From an uncultured Bacteroidota bacterium (lineage in GTDB: Bacteria > Bacteroidota > Bacteroidia > Bacteroidales > F082): DNA of 64,000 bases. The DNA is taken from the NCBI GenBank assembly GCA_900542475.1, contig UQNO01000001.1, positions 1-64,000 of the forward strand. The letters are read 5' to 3'. Positions 7,408 to 14,276 of this stretch are shown one piece after another. The translations under genes were made by a program, and so were the position numbers. Below the pieces are notes generated by a model. It worked only from the letters and a program-made list of their open reading frames with translations, made no database searches and was not told the DNA's origin. Numbering within the stretch: the stretch's first letter is position 1; every line of letters begins with the position of its first letter.

Positions 7408-8715
7408 TCATTGATTATCAGGGAGTGGTAAAATGTTTTTCTTGGCGAAAAAAGTCATGGAGACGCCTCTTGCGAGCATAAAACCCATGAATGAAATCCA
7501 GAGTCCATGGTTGCCGTAAATCGGCACCAAGAAGTACCAAAGTGGCAGAAATATAAATGCTGATGAAATTATCATTGTGTCGCGGATGGTTTTTGAGGCG
7601 GTGGCACCTATGTATATGCCGTCCCAGAGGAAAGCGGAGAATGTAATTACCGGAATGAGAGCCATATATATATAATAAGGTGGAATTTGTTCGAGAATCA
7701 AGGGGCTGTCGGAAATCATTTTTACAAATGGGGTTGGGAAGAGCGCATAAATGACGGCAAACGGCACGCATATAAAAGCCCCCCATTTGAAAAGGTGCGC
7801 GACTACGCTCCGTAAACCGGCCTCGTCCCCGGCTCCAATGTACTTCCCTACAAGAGCTTCGCCGGCATAAGCAAAACCATCGGTGAAATATGAAAAAATA
7901 TAAAAAAATTGCAAGAGTATCATGTTGATACCCAAGATGTTATCCCCAAGCTTCGCTGATTGGTTCGTGAAAAACGCAATTGTCAAAACTAAAAGAATAC
8001 TTCTAATCATCAAATCGGTGTTGACTTTGAAAAAGCGTTTTATCTTATTGATATTCAATAAAACAGAAATGTCGATTTTAATAAGATACCGCTCGTATTT
8101 TGTGAAAATGAAAATCAGGGCGGTGGCGAGTCCGCAATACTGGGCAATGACGGTGCCAAGAGCGACACCAACCACATCTTGATGTAAAACAATTACGAAA
8201 AAAATACTAAAGACAATGTTTAACACGTTGATTATTATGGCAATAACCATCGGGATTTTTGTGTTTTGCATTCCGATGAACCAACCGTTGAGGCAATAAA
8301 GAAGCATATTTGCCGGTGCCGCCCAAATCCTGACAAAAAAATATGTTATCGCCAAGCTTTTGACATCGTCGCTGCCCTCAAGCAGAATAATGCCAAGCTT
8401 TGCTATGGGTTTTTGAATACATAATATCAACAGGAAAGCAATAATGGCGATGGTTATTGACCTGTATAGGGAATAACAGATTTCCGAAAAGTCCTTCGCA
8501 CCGTACGACTGAGCGGTAAATCCCGTTGTGCCGGCACGCAGAAAACTGAAAAAGGAATAAAGCACGCTGAATATGGTCCCTCCGAGTGCTATCGCACCTA
8601 TATAAACAGGTGAACTCAAATGTCCCATCAGAATCATATCCACCAAACCAAGCAACGGAACAGTTATGTTACTGATAATGTTCGGTATGGCTAATTTTAA
8701 AATCGAACGATTCAT
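7408..8715 (-). CDS. MATE-family efflux transporter
   Basis: Inner-membrane Na+/H+-coupled exporter of the multidrug and toxic-compound extrusion family, 435 aa with about 12 membrane segments in two homologous halves. The N-terminus LAIPNIISNITVPLLGLVD and the segment GFTAQSYGAKD are typical of the DinF/NorM-like branch, and the second half has GEALVGKYIGAGDE. Drug, metabolite or lipid substrates cannot be told from sequence. It has its own promoter and precedes the Cas4-like gene by 1 base. Confidence 0.9.
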   Translation of the reverse strand: MNRSILKLAIPNIISNITVPLLGLVDMILMGHLSSPVYIGAIALGGTIFSVLYSFFSFLRAGTTGFTAQSYGAKDFSEICYSLYRSITIAIIAFLLILCIQKPIAKLGIILLEGSDDVKSLAITYFFVRIWAAPANMLLYCLNGWFIGMQNTKIPMVIAIIINVLNIVFSIFFVIVLHQDVVGVALGTVIAQYCGLATALIFIFTKYERYLIKIDISVLLNINKIKRFFKVNTDLMIRSILLVLTIAFFTNQSAKLGDNILGINMILLQFFYIFSYFTDGFAYAGEALVGKYIGAGDEAGLRSVVAHLFKWGAFICVPFAVIYALFPTPFVKMISDSPLILEQIPPYYIYMALIPVITFSAFLWDGIYIGATASKTIRDTMIISSAFIFLPLWYFLVPIYGNHGLWISFMGFMLARGVSMTFFAKKNILPLPDNQ

Positions 8716-8730
8716 GAAAAAATTTTAATG

Positions 8731-8738
8731 CAAAATTA
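8731..8738 (-). promoter_or_regulatory. -7 element of the MATE gene
   Basis: Minus-strand TAATTTTG, about 15 bases before the ATG at 8715. Confidence 0.6.
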
Positions 8739-8771
8739 AAAAAAATATACATTATGTATCAAATAATTTCG

Positions 8772-8779
8772 TAAATTTG
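8772..8779 (+). promoter_or_regulatory. Possible distal sigma-ABfr-type promoter
   Basis: TAAATTTG fits TAnnTTTG but lies 200 bases before the lipoprotein start. It could give a long leader that runs across the TGTGGAA sites and the sigma-54 promoter. Confidence 0.4.
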
Positions 8780-8798
8780 CGGTGTTGAAACGAGAAGA

Positions 8799-8851
8799 TG
8801 TGGAAAAGTGTGTAACGATTCCACAGTTTTTCACAATAATATGTGTGGAAT
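8799..8851 (+). promoter_or_regulatory. Cluster of TGTGGAA sites, candidate enhancer
   Basis: TGTGGAA occurs at 8799-8805 and 8844-8850, and its complement TTCCACA at 8819-8825. The last two form an 8-bp inverted repeat (8818-8825 with 8844-8851). They lie about 70-125 bases upstream of the sigma-54 promoter, the usual place for an NtrC-type activator. Binding is inferred. Confidence 0.45.
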
Positions 8852-8922
8852 GCAAAAAGCAATATAAATATAAATCGTTGATTATCAATAAAAAAGTATT
8901 TTTTTAAATAAAAAATGCGGTT

Positions 8923-8938
8923 TGGCATGATTTTGGCA
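8923..8938 (+). promoter_or_regulatory. Sigma-54 (-24/-12) promoter
   Basis: TGGCATGATTTTGGCA has GG at -24 and GC at -12 with the exact spacing of the TGGCAC-N5-TTGCA consensus. It lies 44 bases before the lipoprotein ATG, and a sigma-54 activator is encoded just downstream. Confidence 0.7.
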
Positions 8939-8982
8939 CAAACTAATGGTGTTAGCAAATACTAATCTAAAAATATAACACA

Positions 8983-9840
8983 ATGAAAAAGACAGTAACA
9001 TTTTTATCGGTCGCATTGGCAGCTCTTTTATTGAGTTCATGCGTTGAAAGTTCAAAGAAGTACAAAGCTTTAGTAGCTGAGAAAGAAACTCTTGTCATGG
9101 AGAATCAGAAAATGGAAAGCGAATTCAATGCCACTATGGGCATTCTCAACGAGGTGGAGAACAACCTCCAGGCAATTCGCGACGCAGAAGGTATTCTTTT
9201 GGTTAAACAAGAAGGCAGCGAAAGAGACCAGATTGTTGCGGAACTTCTCCAAATCAAGGAAGTTATGGCAGTAAATCATGCGCGTTTGGATTCATTGAAC
9301 GAAGTCCTTTCAAAATCTAACAGAAACAATTCAAACTTGCGCGCCCAGATTAAGAAACTGCAGGCTCAACTTTCTGAAAAAGAAGAGATGATTACAGCTC
9401 TCCAGGCACAGATTGCGGAGAAAGACGGTCAAATCGCCAACTTGAACGACCAGGTTCAGGATCTCAACACAAATCTGAACAATGCAAACAACGAGATTGC
9501 CAATCTCAACGAGAACATTTTGAATCAGACAAATGAGATCAACACTGTCTATTACATCAACGGAACAGTGAAAGAATTGAAAGAAAAGGGCGTTATCCTC
9601 AACACAAAGAAGATCTTGAAGACAAATGTTCCTACAGGAATGTTCACAAAGGCCGATATGCGCGATCTCTCCTCTATCACATTCAACTCGAAGAAGGCTG
9701 TGGTTCTTTCAACACACCCGACAGATTCTTATACGCTCACAAGCACCGAGGTTGATGGAAAGAAAGCTATGACTCTTGAAATCACAAATCCAGCGATGTT
9801 CTGGAAAGTAACAAGATATTTGGTTGTCCTAACCAAGTAA
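8983..9840 (+). CDS. Coiled-coil lipoprotein, probably surface or periplasmic
   Basis: A 285-aa protein with a lipoprotein signal ending in LLSSC (Cys 20). Residues about 25-190 form a long heptad-rich coiled coil in which Leu/Ile alternates with charged residues (for example KLQAQLSEKEEMITALQAQI), shifting to an Asn/Asp-rich stretch. A beta-rich C-terminal domain (about 195-285) ends in ITNPAMFWKVTRYLVVL. The plan resembles the Cbp1-like collagen-binding lipoproteins annotated in Bacteroides, but I cannot confirm that match. An apparent sigma-54 promoter and upstream sites suggest control by an NtrC-type activator, possibly the product of the next gene. Confidence 0.8.
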   Translation: MKKTVTFLSVALAALLLSSCVESSKKYKALVAEKETLVMENQKMESEFNATMGILNEVENNLQAIRDAEGILLVKQEGSERDQIVAELLQIKEVMAVNHARLDSLNEVLSKSNRNNSNLRAQIKKLQAQLSEKEEMITALQAQIAEKDGQIANLNDQVQDLNTNLNNANNEIANLNENILNQTNEINTVYYINGTVKELKEKGVILNTKKILKTNVPTGMFTKADMRDLSSITFNSKKAVVLSTHPTDSYTLTSTEVDGKKAMTLEITNPAMFWKVTRYLVVLTK

Positions 9841-9867
9841 TTTTTCTGCTCGTTTTCAATATTTAGG

Positions 9868-9906
9868 GAAATCCGATGCCGCCTGGTGTCGGATTTCTAT
9901 TTTTTT
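9868..9906 (+). terminator. Rho-independent terminator after the coiled-coil lipoprotein
   Basis: GAAATCCGA (9868-9876) pairs perfectly with TCGGATTTC (9889-9897), followed by TATTTTTTTC. Confidence 0.88.
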
Positions 9907-9940
9907 CTCGTGATTTTGTCTTTCGTAAAAATAAATTATA

Positions 9941-9948
9941 TATTTTTG
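9941..9948 (+). promoter_or_regulatory. -7 element of the NtrC-type regulator
   Basis: TATTTTTG, with a TTTG box about 22 bases upstream (9915-9918). It shows that the in-frame start at 9886 is too early. Confidence 0.7.
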
Positions 9949-9972
9949 CAGAACGAGCAGAATGTTTTTTTT

Positions 9973-11313
9973 ATGTCGAGAAGAATTCTTATAGTTGATG
10001 ACGATGTGGCTTTTGGAGTCATGTTGAAGACGTGGTTTGGGAAAAACAATTGGGAGGCGATGCTGGTGTCGAGTCTGGAGCAGGCTCTTCAAGTATCGAC
10101 ATCGCAACAGTTCGATTTGATTTTGAGTGACCTGCGATTTCCTGACGGGGACGGTATCATGTTTCTTACGTATTTGCGAGAGAAGAAGATAACGACACCT
10201 TTTATTATTATGACGGGATACGCAGATGTGCAGACGGCGGTGAACGCGATAAAGTTGGGAGCCTTTGACTATCTGAAAAAGCCGATTATTCCTGAAATGC
10301 TTCAGCAGAAGATAGATATGGCGTTTAATCAAAATCTGAACGTGGCGAAAAAGGACAACACCAAGGAGAAGAAAAACGACAGTCGTAAAATAGTCAAGGG
10401 TGAAAGCGCGGTTATTCAGAGGGTTTATACACATGTCGCGCTTGTGGCGCCTACCAAAATGTCGGTTCTTGTGTTAGGAGAGAGCGGCACCGGCAAGGAG
10501 TACATAGCGAGATTGATTCATGAACAAAGCGGACGCAGGGACAAGCCGTTTTTTGCCGTTGATTGCGGCAGTCTATCAATGGAGTTGGCGCCGTCTGAAT
10601 TGTTCGGACATAAGAAAGGCTCGTTCACCTCGGCAATAGCAGATAAACGAGGCGTGTTTGAGGAGGCAAAGGGCGGAACTGTGTTTCTCGATGAGGTGGG
10701 TAATCTGCCTTATGAAGTGCAAAAGCAGCTTTTAAGGGCTCTGCAGGAACAAAAGGTGAGGCCCGTGGGCTCGGCGCAAGACATTGATGTGGATGTCAGA
10801 ATTGTTGCCGCGACTAATGAAGACTTGGAGAAGGCCATTAATGAAGGACGATTCCGTCAAGACTTATATCATAGAATCAATGAGTTTTCAATAGAAGTGC
10901 CGCCACTGCGTGACAGAATAGATGATCTCGAAGAGTTCGTATATCATTTTTTGGAACAGGCTAATGAGGAGTTGGGCAAGGACGTGAAACATATTGGCTC
11001 CGATGCGATTGGTATTATGAAACAATATCAATGGGACGGCAATCTTCGCGAGTTGAGGAATGTGATTCGTAGAGCAGCCTTGTTCGCCGAGAATCAAGAG
11101 ATTACTGCTGACAATCTGCCGGTTTTGAGAAACAGGTCGCAAAAAACGCAGGTGGCGGAAAACATGGCGTTACAACCGGGTGATGAGAAGGAGCAGATAC
11201 TATCCGCATTAAGAAAGGCGCGCGGAAATAAAACCGTCGCCGCCAAGTTGCTTCAGATAGACCGTAAGACACTATATAACAAGATGCATCTGTACGGAAT
11301 CGAGCTCACTTGA
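9973..11313 (+). CDS. Sigma-54-dependent response regulator, NtrC family
   Basis: Cytoplasmic transcription activator of 446 aa. It has a receiver domain (1-115, acidic pocket DDD at 9-11, phospho-acceptor D53 in LSDLRF, K103), an AAA+ ATPase (about 140-380) with Walker A GESGTGKE (169-176), and a C-terminal Fis-type helix-turn-helix (NKTVAAKLLQIDRKTLYNKM). The sigma-54 contact loop, normally GAFTGA, reads GSFTSA (216-221). An earlier in-frame start is rejected because it precedes the promoter. The gene follows a lipoprotein gene with a sigma-54 promoter, its likely target. No partner kinase is adjacent; the nearest histidine kinase is at 18-20.6 kb. Its stop overlaps the convergent trmH stop by 8 bases. 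Confidence 0.93.
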   Translation: MSRRILIVDDDVAFGVMLKTWFGKNNWEAMLVSSLEQALQVSTSQQFDLILSDLRFPDGDGIMFLTYLREKKITTPFIIMTGYADVQTAVNAIKLGAFDYLKKPIIPEMLQQKIDMAFNQNLNVAKKDNTKEKKNDSRKIVKGESAVIQRVYTHVALVAPTKMSVLVLGESGTGKEYIARLIHEQSGRRDKPFFAVDCGSLSMELAPSELFGHKKGSFTSAIADKRGVFEEAKGGTVFLDEVGNLPYEVQKQLLRALQEQKVRPVGSAQDIDVDVRIVAATNEDLEKAINEGRFRQDLYHRINEFSIEVPPLRDRIDDLEEFVYHFLEQANEELGKDVKHIGSDAIGIMKQYQWDGNLRELRNVIRRAALFAENQEITADNLPVLRNRSQKTQVAENMALQPGDEKEQILSALRKARGNKTVAAKLLQIDRKTLYNKMHLYGIELT

Positions 11314-11992
11314 ATTCCGGATATAACTCGTAAAATTTATTCTCAAATGTGCGGACGCGATTTAAAGATTTTCGTGTCCAGTCAAGGCGTTTCTCTTGTT
11401 TTTCTTCTTCGGAGAGATGCCAGTCGATGTCGCTTTTATGCAGACGCTGTGTGAGGGAGTACATCAGCAAGGCGGCGGAGACACTGATATTGAAGCTCTC
11501 CGTGAAACCATGCATCGGAATCTGCACGTACATGTCGGAATGTTCGAGAGCATAGTCGGTGAGACCGGTTTTCTCGGTGCCGAAAACCACGGCTATAGGC
11601 TGGTCGAGGGGAAGAGTGTCGAGGCTATAGTCATTTTGATGAGGACATGTGGCAGCGATTTTATATCCTTTGCCGTGAAGATAGTCGAAAGCCTCAGGTG
11701 TGTTGAACTCATTTGCGTTGTATCTGTGAAGATCCAACCATTTGCTCGAACCAACAACAATGTCGGGGTTAATATCATAGACCCATTTGTTCTCAATGAT
11801 GTGTATGTCTTGAACGCCAGTGATGTCGCAACTGCGCAATACGGCACTTGCGTTATGTGACTGATAGATGTCTTCAAGCACAATTGTGAGATGGCGAGTC
11901 CGATAATTCAGCACTTGCTCGAACCGATGTTTCCTCTCATCGGTGATGTAACTCGAAAGAAATTCGTATAGTTTTTTTTCTTTTACGTTCAA
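11306..11992 (-). CDS. trmH: tRNA (guanosine-2'-O)-methyltransferase, TrmH/SpoU family
   Basis: SPOUT-class enzyme that 2'-O-methylates a guanosine, probably Gm18 in the tRNA D-loop, using S-adenosylmethionine. The 228-aa protein has the SpoU motif 1 region (LEDIYQSHNASAVLRSCD, with the conserved N and R), motif 2 (VVFGTEKTGL) and motif 3 (IPMHGFTESFNISVSAAL), which together form the trefoil knot and cofactor site. The C-terminal helical extension and the FLSSYITDERKHRFEQVL start fit TrmH rather than RlmB. It has its own promoter and runs convergently into the upstream regulator gene. Confidence 0.88.
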   Translation of the reverse strand: MNVKEKKLYEFLSSYITDERKHRFEQVLNYRTRHLTIVLEDIYQSHNASAVLRSCDITGVQDIHIIENKWVYDINPDIVVGSSKWLDLHRYNANEFNTPEAFDYLHGKGYKIAATCPHQNDYSLDTLPLDQPIAVVFGTEKTGLTDYALEHSDMYVQIPMHGFTESFNISVSAALLMYSLTQRLHKSDIDWHLSEEEKQEKRLDWTRKSLNRVRTFENKFYELYPEFK

Positions 11993-12036
11993 AATGAATG
12001 AGTTGCGTTTGTTTTACCTTTTATCTAAAAATTTTA

Positions 12037-12044
12037 CAAATATA
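12037..12044 (-). promoter_or_regulatory. -7 element of trmH
   Basis: Minus-strand TATATTTG, about 45 bases before the trmH ATG. Confidence 0.6.
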
Positions 12045-12080
12045 ATTAAAAAAATTGTTCAAACATAAATAAAAAAACCG

Positions 12081-12088
12081 TAAATTTG
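12081..12088 (+). promoter_or_regulatory. -7 element of the TPR gene
   Basis: TAAATTTG, 22 bases before the ATG at 12111. Confidence 0.65.
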
Positions 12089-12110
12089 CAGTCCGAAAAA
12101 ATGTATTGAT

Positions 12111-12803
12111 ATGGCAAAAGAAAACGTAAAGAAAGACGAGGAGCGTCTTGAAAAGATTGAAACCACATTAGGTAAAACAGAAATGTTCATTGAAGATCAT
12201 CGCAAGCCTGTTATTATAGTTGTCGCGGCAATCATCGTGGTGATTTTGGCTATTTTTGGTGTGAAGAAGTTTGTCATGGAGCCTCGTGAGACAGCAGCGG
12301 CAAATGCGATATTCCATGCGGAGCAGCTCTTTGAGAAAGACGATTATGCAACAGCACTCAACGGCGATGGTAATATTGATGGTTTCCTTGCCGTTATCAA
12401 TGAATATGGTGGAACGAAATCGGGAAATCTTGCAAAATATTATGCTGGTGTTTGCTATCTTAACATGGGCGATTTTAATAACGCCATCAAGTATCTTGGC
12501 GAATACAAGGGCAAAGATTTGTTTGTGAAGCCCTTGGCAATGGGTGCTATGGGCGACGCATATATGGAGATTGACAACGCCGGTGAAGCCGCAAAATGCT
12601 ACGAAAAAGCGGCTATAGAGACCGACAATGTACTCACAAGCCCAATGTTCCTTATGAAAGCCGGTTATGCTTACGAGATGGTTGAAAACTACAAAAAAGC
12701 ATTGGAAGTTTACAATATCATCAAAAACGAATATCCTACAAGTAATGAAGGGTTTTATGTATTGAAGAATATTGCGTACATAGAGGCAAAAATGGCGCAA
12801 TGA
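12111..12803 (+). CDS. Membrane-anchored tetratricopeptide-repeat protein
   Basis: A 230-aa protein with a charged cytoplasmic N-terminus (1-31), one membrane helix (about 33-50) and a periplasmic domain of TPR-like helical pairs. Clear TPR units are AKYYAGVCYLNMGDFNNAIKYL, MGDAYMEIDNAGEAAKCYEKA and AGYAYEMVENYKKALEVYNII, given here as patterns of small and aromatic residues at canonical positions. The layout is like YfgM/TPR_21 proteins, which work with the Sec/BamA biogenesis chaperones, but in Bacteroidetes the role is not settled. It has its own promoter and a strong terminator. Confidence 0.85.
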   Translation: MAKENVKKDEERLEKIETTLGKTEMFIEDHRKPVIIVVAAIIVVILAIFGVKKFVMEPRETAAANAIFHAEQLFEKDDYATALNGDGNIDGFLAVINEYGGTKSGNLAKYYAGVCYLNMGDFNNAIKYLGEYKGKDLFVKPLAMGAMGDAYMEIDNAGEAAKCYEKAAIETDNVLTSPMFLMKAGYAYEMVENYKKALEVYNIIKNEYPTSNEGFYVLKNIAYIEAKMAQ

Positions 12804-12830
12804 GAAATGGTAATAAAAGTTTTCCCCAAA

Positions 12831-12861
12831 ATGCCTGACTCCTCGGAATCAGGCATTTTTA
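12831..12861 (+). terminator. Rho-independent terminator of the TPR gene
   Basis: ATGCCTGA (12831-12838) pairs with TCAGGCAT (12849-12856), followed by TTTTT. Confidence 0.88.
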
Positions 12862-12881
12862 ATAAATATTGATGAAATAAC

Positions 12882-13847
12882 ATGAGAATAATATATTTTG
12901 GAACTCCGGAGATAGCGGCATCGCAGTTGGAGGCCATACTGAACGCCGGTTATGATGTGCCGGCCGTTGTTACAACTCCCGACCGTCCTGCCGGACGAGG
13001 CAAGCAGATGCGTGCCTCCGAAGTGAAGAAATGTGCTTTGAGGCACGGATTGACGGTTCTTCAGCCGGAGAAACTCAAGGACGAGTCTTTTGTTGAACAG
13101 CTGCGCTCATACAACGCCGACCTGTTTGTAGTGGTGGCGTTCAGAATGCTTCCGGAAGTTATATGGAGCATGCCTCCGAAAGGGACAATAAATCTACACG
13201 CCTCGTTGTTGCCGCAATACAGAGGCGCCGCGCCTATCAATCATGCAATAATCAATGGTGAAAAAGAAACCGGTCTTACGACTTTTATTCTCGACAAGGA
13301 AATCGACACAGGAGCTATAATTATGCAGGAAAAGATTGCGATAGGCGACAAAATGAACGCCGGCGAACTTCATGACGCTCTTATGTGCCTTGGCAACGAC
13401 GTCATTTTAAAAACGATAAAAATGATTGAAAAAGGGAAGGTGAACGCACAAAGTCAAGAGGCGGTGATAGATAAGGACAACTTGATACTTAAACCGGCTC
13501 CCAAAATATTCAAGGAGGATTGCTATATCGATTGGAACAAGTCGGGAAAGGATATATACAATTTTGTTAGAGGTCTGTCTCCGTATCCGGCAGCGCATGC
13601 AAAAATCTTAAATCCCAAAGGCGAGATTGTGGATTTGAAAGTGTTTGAGACGGATTTGGCGTTAAAAACACATGACAAAGACCGACCTCGCAGCCTTAAA
13701 ACCGATGGTAAAACATATTTAGAGGTTGTTTTAGATGATTCTTGCATAAGATTTTTAAAAATTCAACAATCAGGAAAAAAAGCGATGCCAATTGCTGAAT
13801 TCCTAAGAGGGACAAGGGTTTCGGAGGATTGGAAAATAGTTTTATAG
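12882..13847 (+). CDS. fmt: Methionyl-tRNA formyltransferase
   Basis: Formylates Met-tRNAfMet with 10-formyl-tetrahydrofolate for translation initiation. The 321-aa protein begins RIIYFGTPEIAA. It carries the catalytic Asn104 and His106 in GTINLHASLLPQYRGAAPI and the conserved Asp in DKEIDTGAIIMQ (about 143). The C-terminal OB-like domain that binds tRNA follows (YPAAHAKI onwards). Length and motif order are standard. No deformylase gene (def) is adjacent, unlike in many bacteria. No TAnnTTTG element was seen directly upstream. Confidence 0.96.
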   Translation: MRIIYFGTPEIAASQLEAILNAGYDVPAVVTTPDRPAGRGKQMRASEVKKCALRHGLTVLQPEKLKDESFVEQLRSYNADLFVVVAFRMLPEVIWSMPPKGTINLHASLLPQYRGAAPINHAIINGEKETGLTTFILDKEIDTGAIIMQEKIAIGDKMNAGELHDALMCLGNDVILKTIKMIEKGKVNAQSQEAVIDKDNLILKPAPKIFKEDCYIDWNKSGKDIYNFVRGLSPYPAAHAKILNPKGEIVDLKVFETDLALKTHDKDRPRSLKTDGKTYLEVVLDDSCIRFLKIQQSGKKAMPIAEFLRGTRVSEDWKIVL

Positions 13848-13922
13848 GCAATTGCTGCTTCCTTTTGTCAAAAAAAAATAAAAAAAAATAAAAAAAAAAG
13901 TTGTAAGTGACTGATTTTATGT

Positions 13923-13930
13923 TATATTTG
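13923..13930 (+). promoter_or_regulatory. -7 element of the HU gene
   Basis: TATATTTG. An in-frame ATG at 13933 starts only 3 bases later and would fall before or at the transcription start, so the ATG at 13966 is the better start. Confidence 0.7.
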
Positions 13931-13965
13931 CAATGTCAAAAATAACAAATTTTAAAACTTACAAG

Positions 13966-14229
13966 ATGAATAAAGCAGAATTAGTAAATGTGATGGCTGA
14001 AAAAGCCGGTCTCACAAAAGTGGACGCTAAAAAAGCATTGGACGCTTTCCTTTGTGCAGCAACAGATTCAATCCGTAAAGGTGAACGCATTTCATTAGTC
14101 GGATTCGGAACATTCTCAACAACGAAACGTCCTGCCCGTAAAGGTCGCAACCCACAGACAGGTAAAGAAATCATGATTGCTCCTAAAACAGTCGTGAGAT
14201 TCAAAGCCAGTGCTGATTTAGTAAAATAA
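13966..14229 (+). CDS. HU-family DNA-binding protein
   Basis: An 87-aa nucleoid protein that binds and bends DNA as a dimer. It begins MNKAELVNVMAEKAGLTK. It has the dimer core VDAKKALDAFL, the signature GFGTFSTTKRPARKGRNPQTG leading into the beta arm, and the end PKTVVRFKAS. The size is that of a classical HU. A longer start at 13933 is unlikely because it is almost in the promoter. A strong terminator follows. Confidence 0.95.
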   Translation: MNKAELVNVMAEKAGLTKVDAKKALDAFLCAATDSIRKGERISLVGFGTFSTTKRPARKGRNPQTGKEIMIAPKTVVRFKASADLVK

Positions 14230-14245
14230 GTTTTACTATTGACAC

Positions 14246-14275
14246 AAAAGGTCGCTTCCGGGCGGCCTTTTTTTG
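14246..14275 (+). terminator. Rho-independent terminator of the HU gene
   Basis: AAAAGGTCGC (14246-14255) pairs with GCGGCCTTTT (14262-14271; one G-T pair), followed by T's. It ends within 2 bases of the recQ stop. Confidence 0.88.
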
Positions 14276-14276
14276 T

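Noticed and set aside
9886..9972. Long N-terminus of the NtrC-type regulator
   Set aside because: It would start before the promoter at 9941-9948; the receiver domain begins normally at ATG 9973.
12882..14229. Signs of a mobile element around fmt and HU
   Set aside because: No transposase, integrase, tRNA target or flanking repeats were seen; both are normal chromosomal genes.
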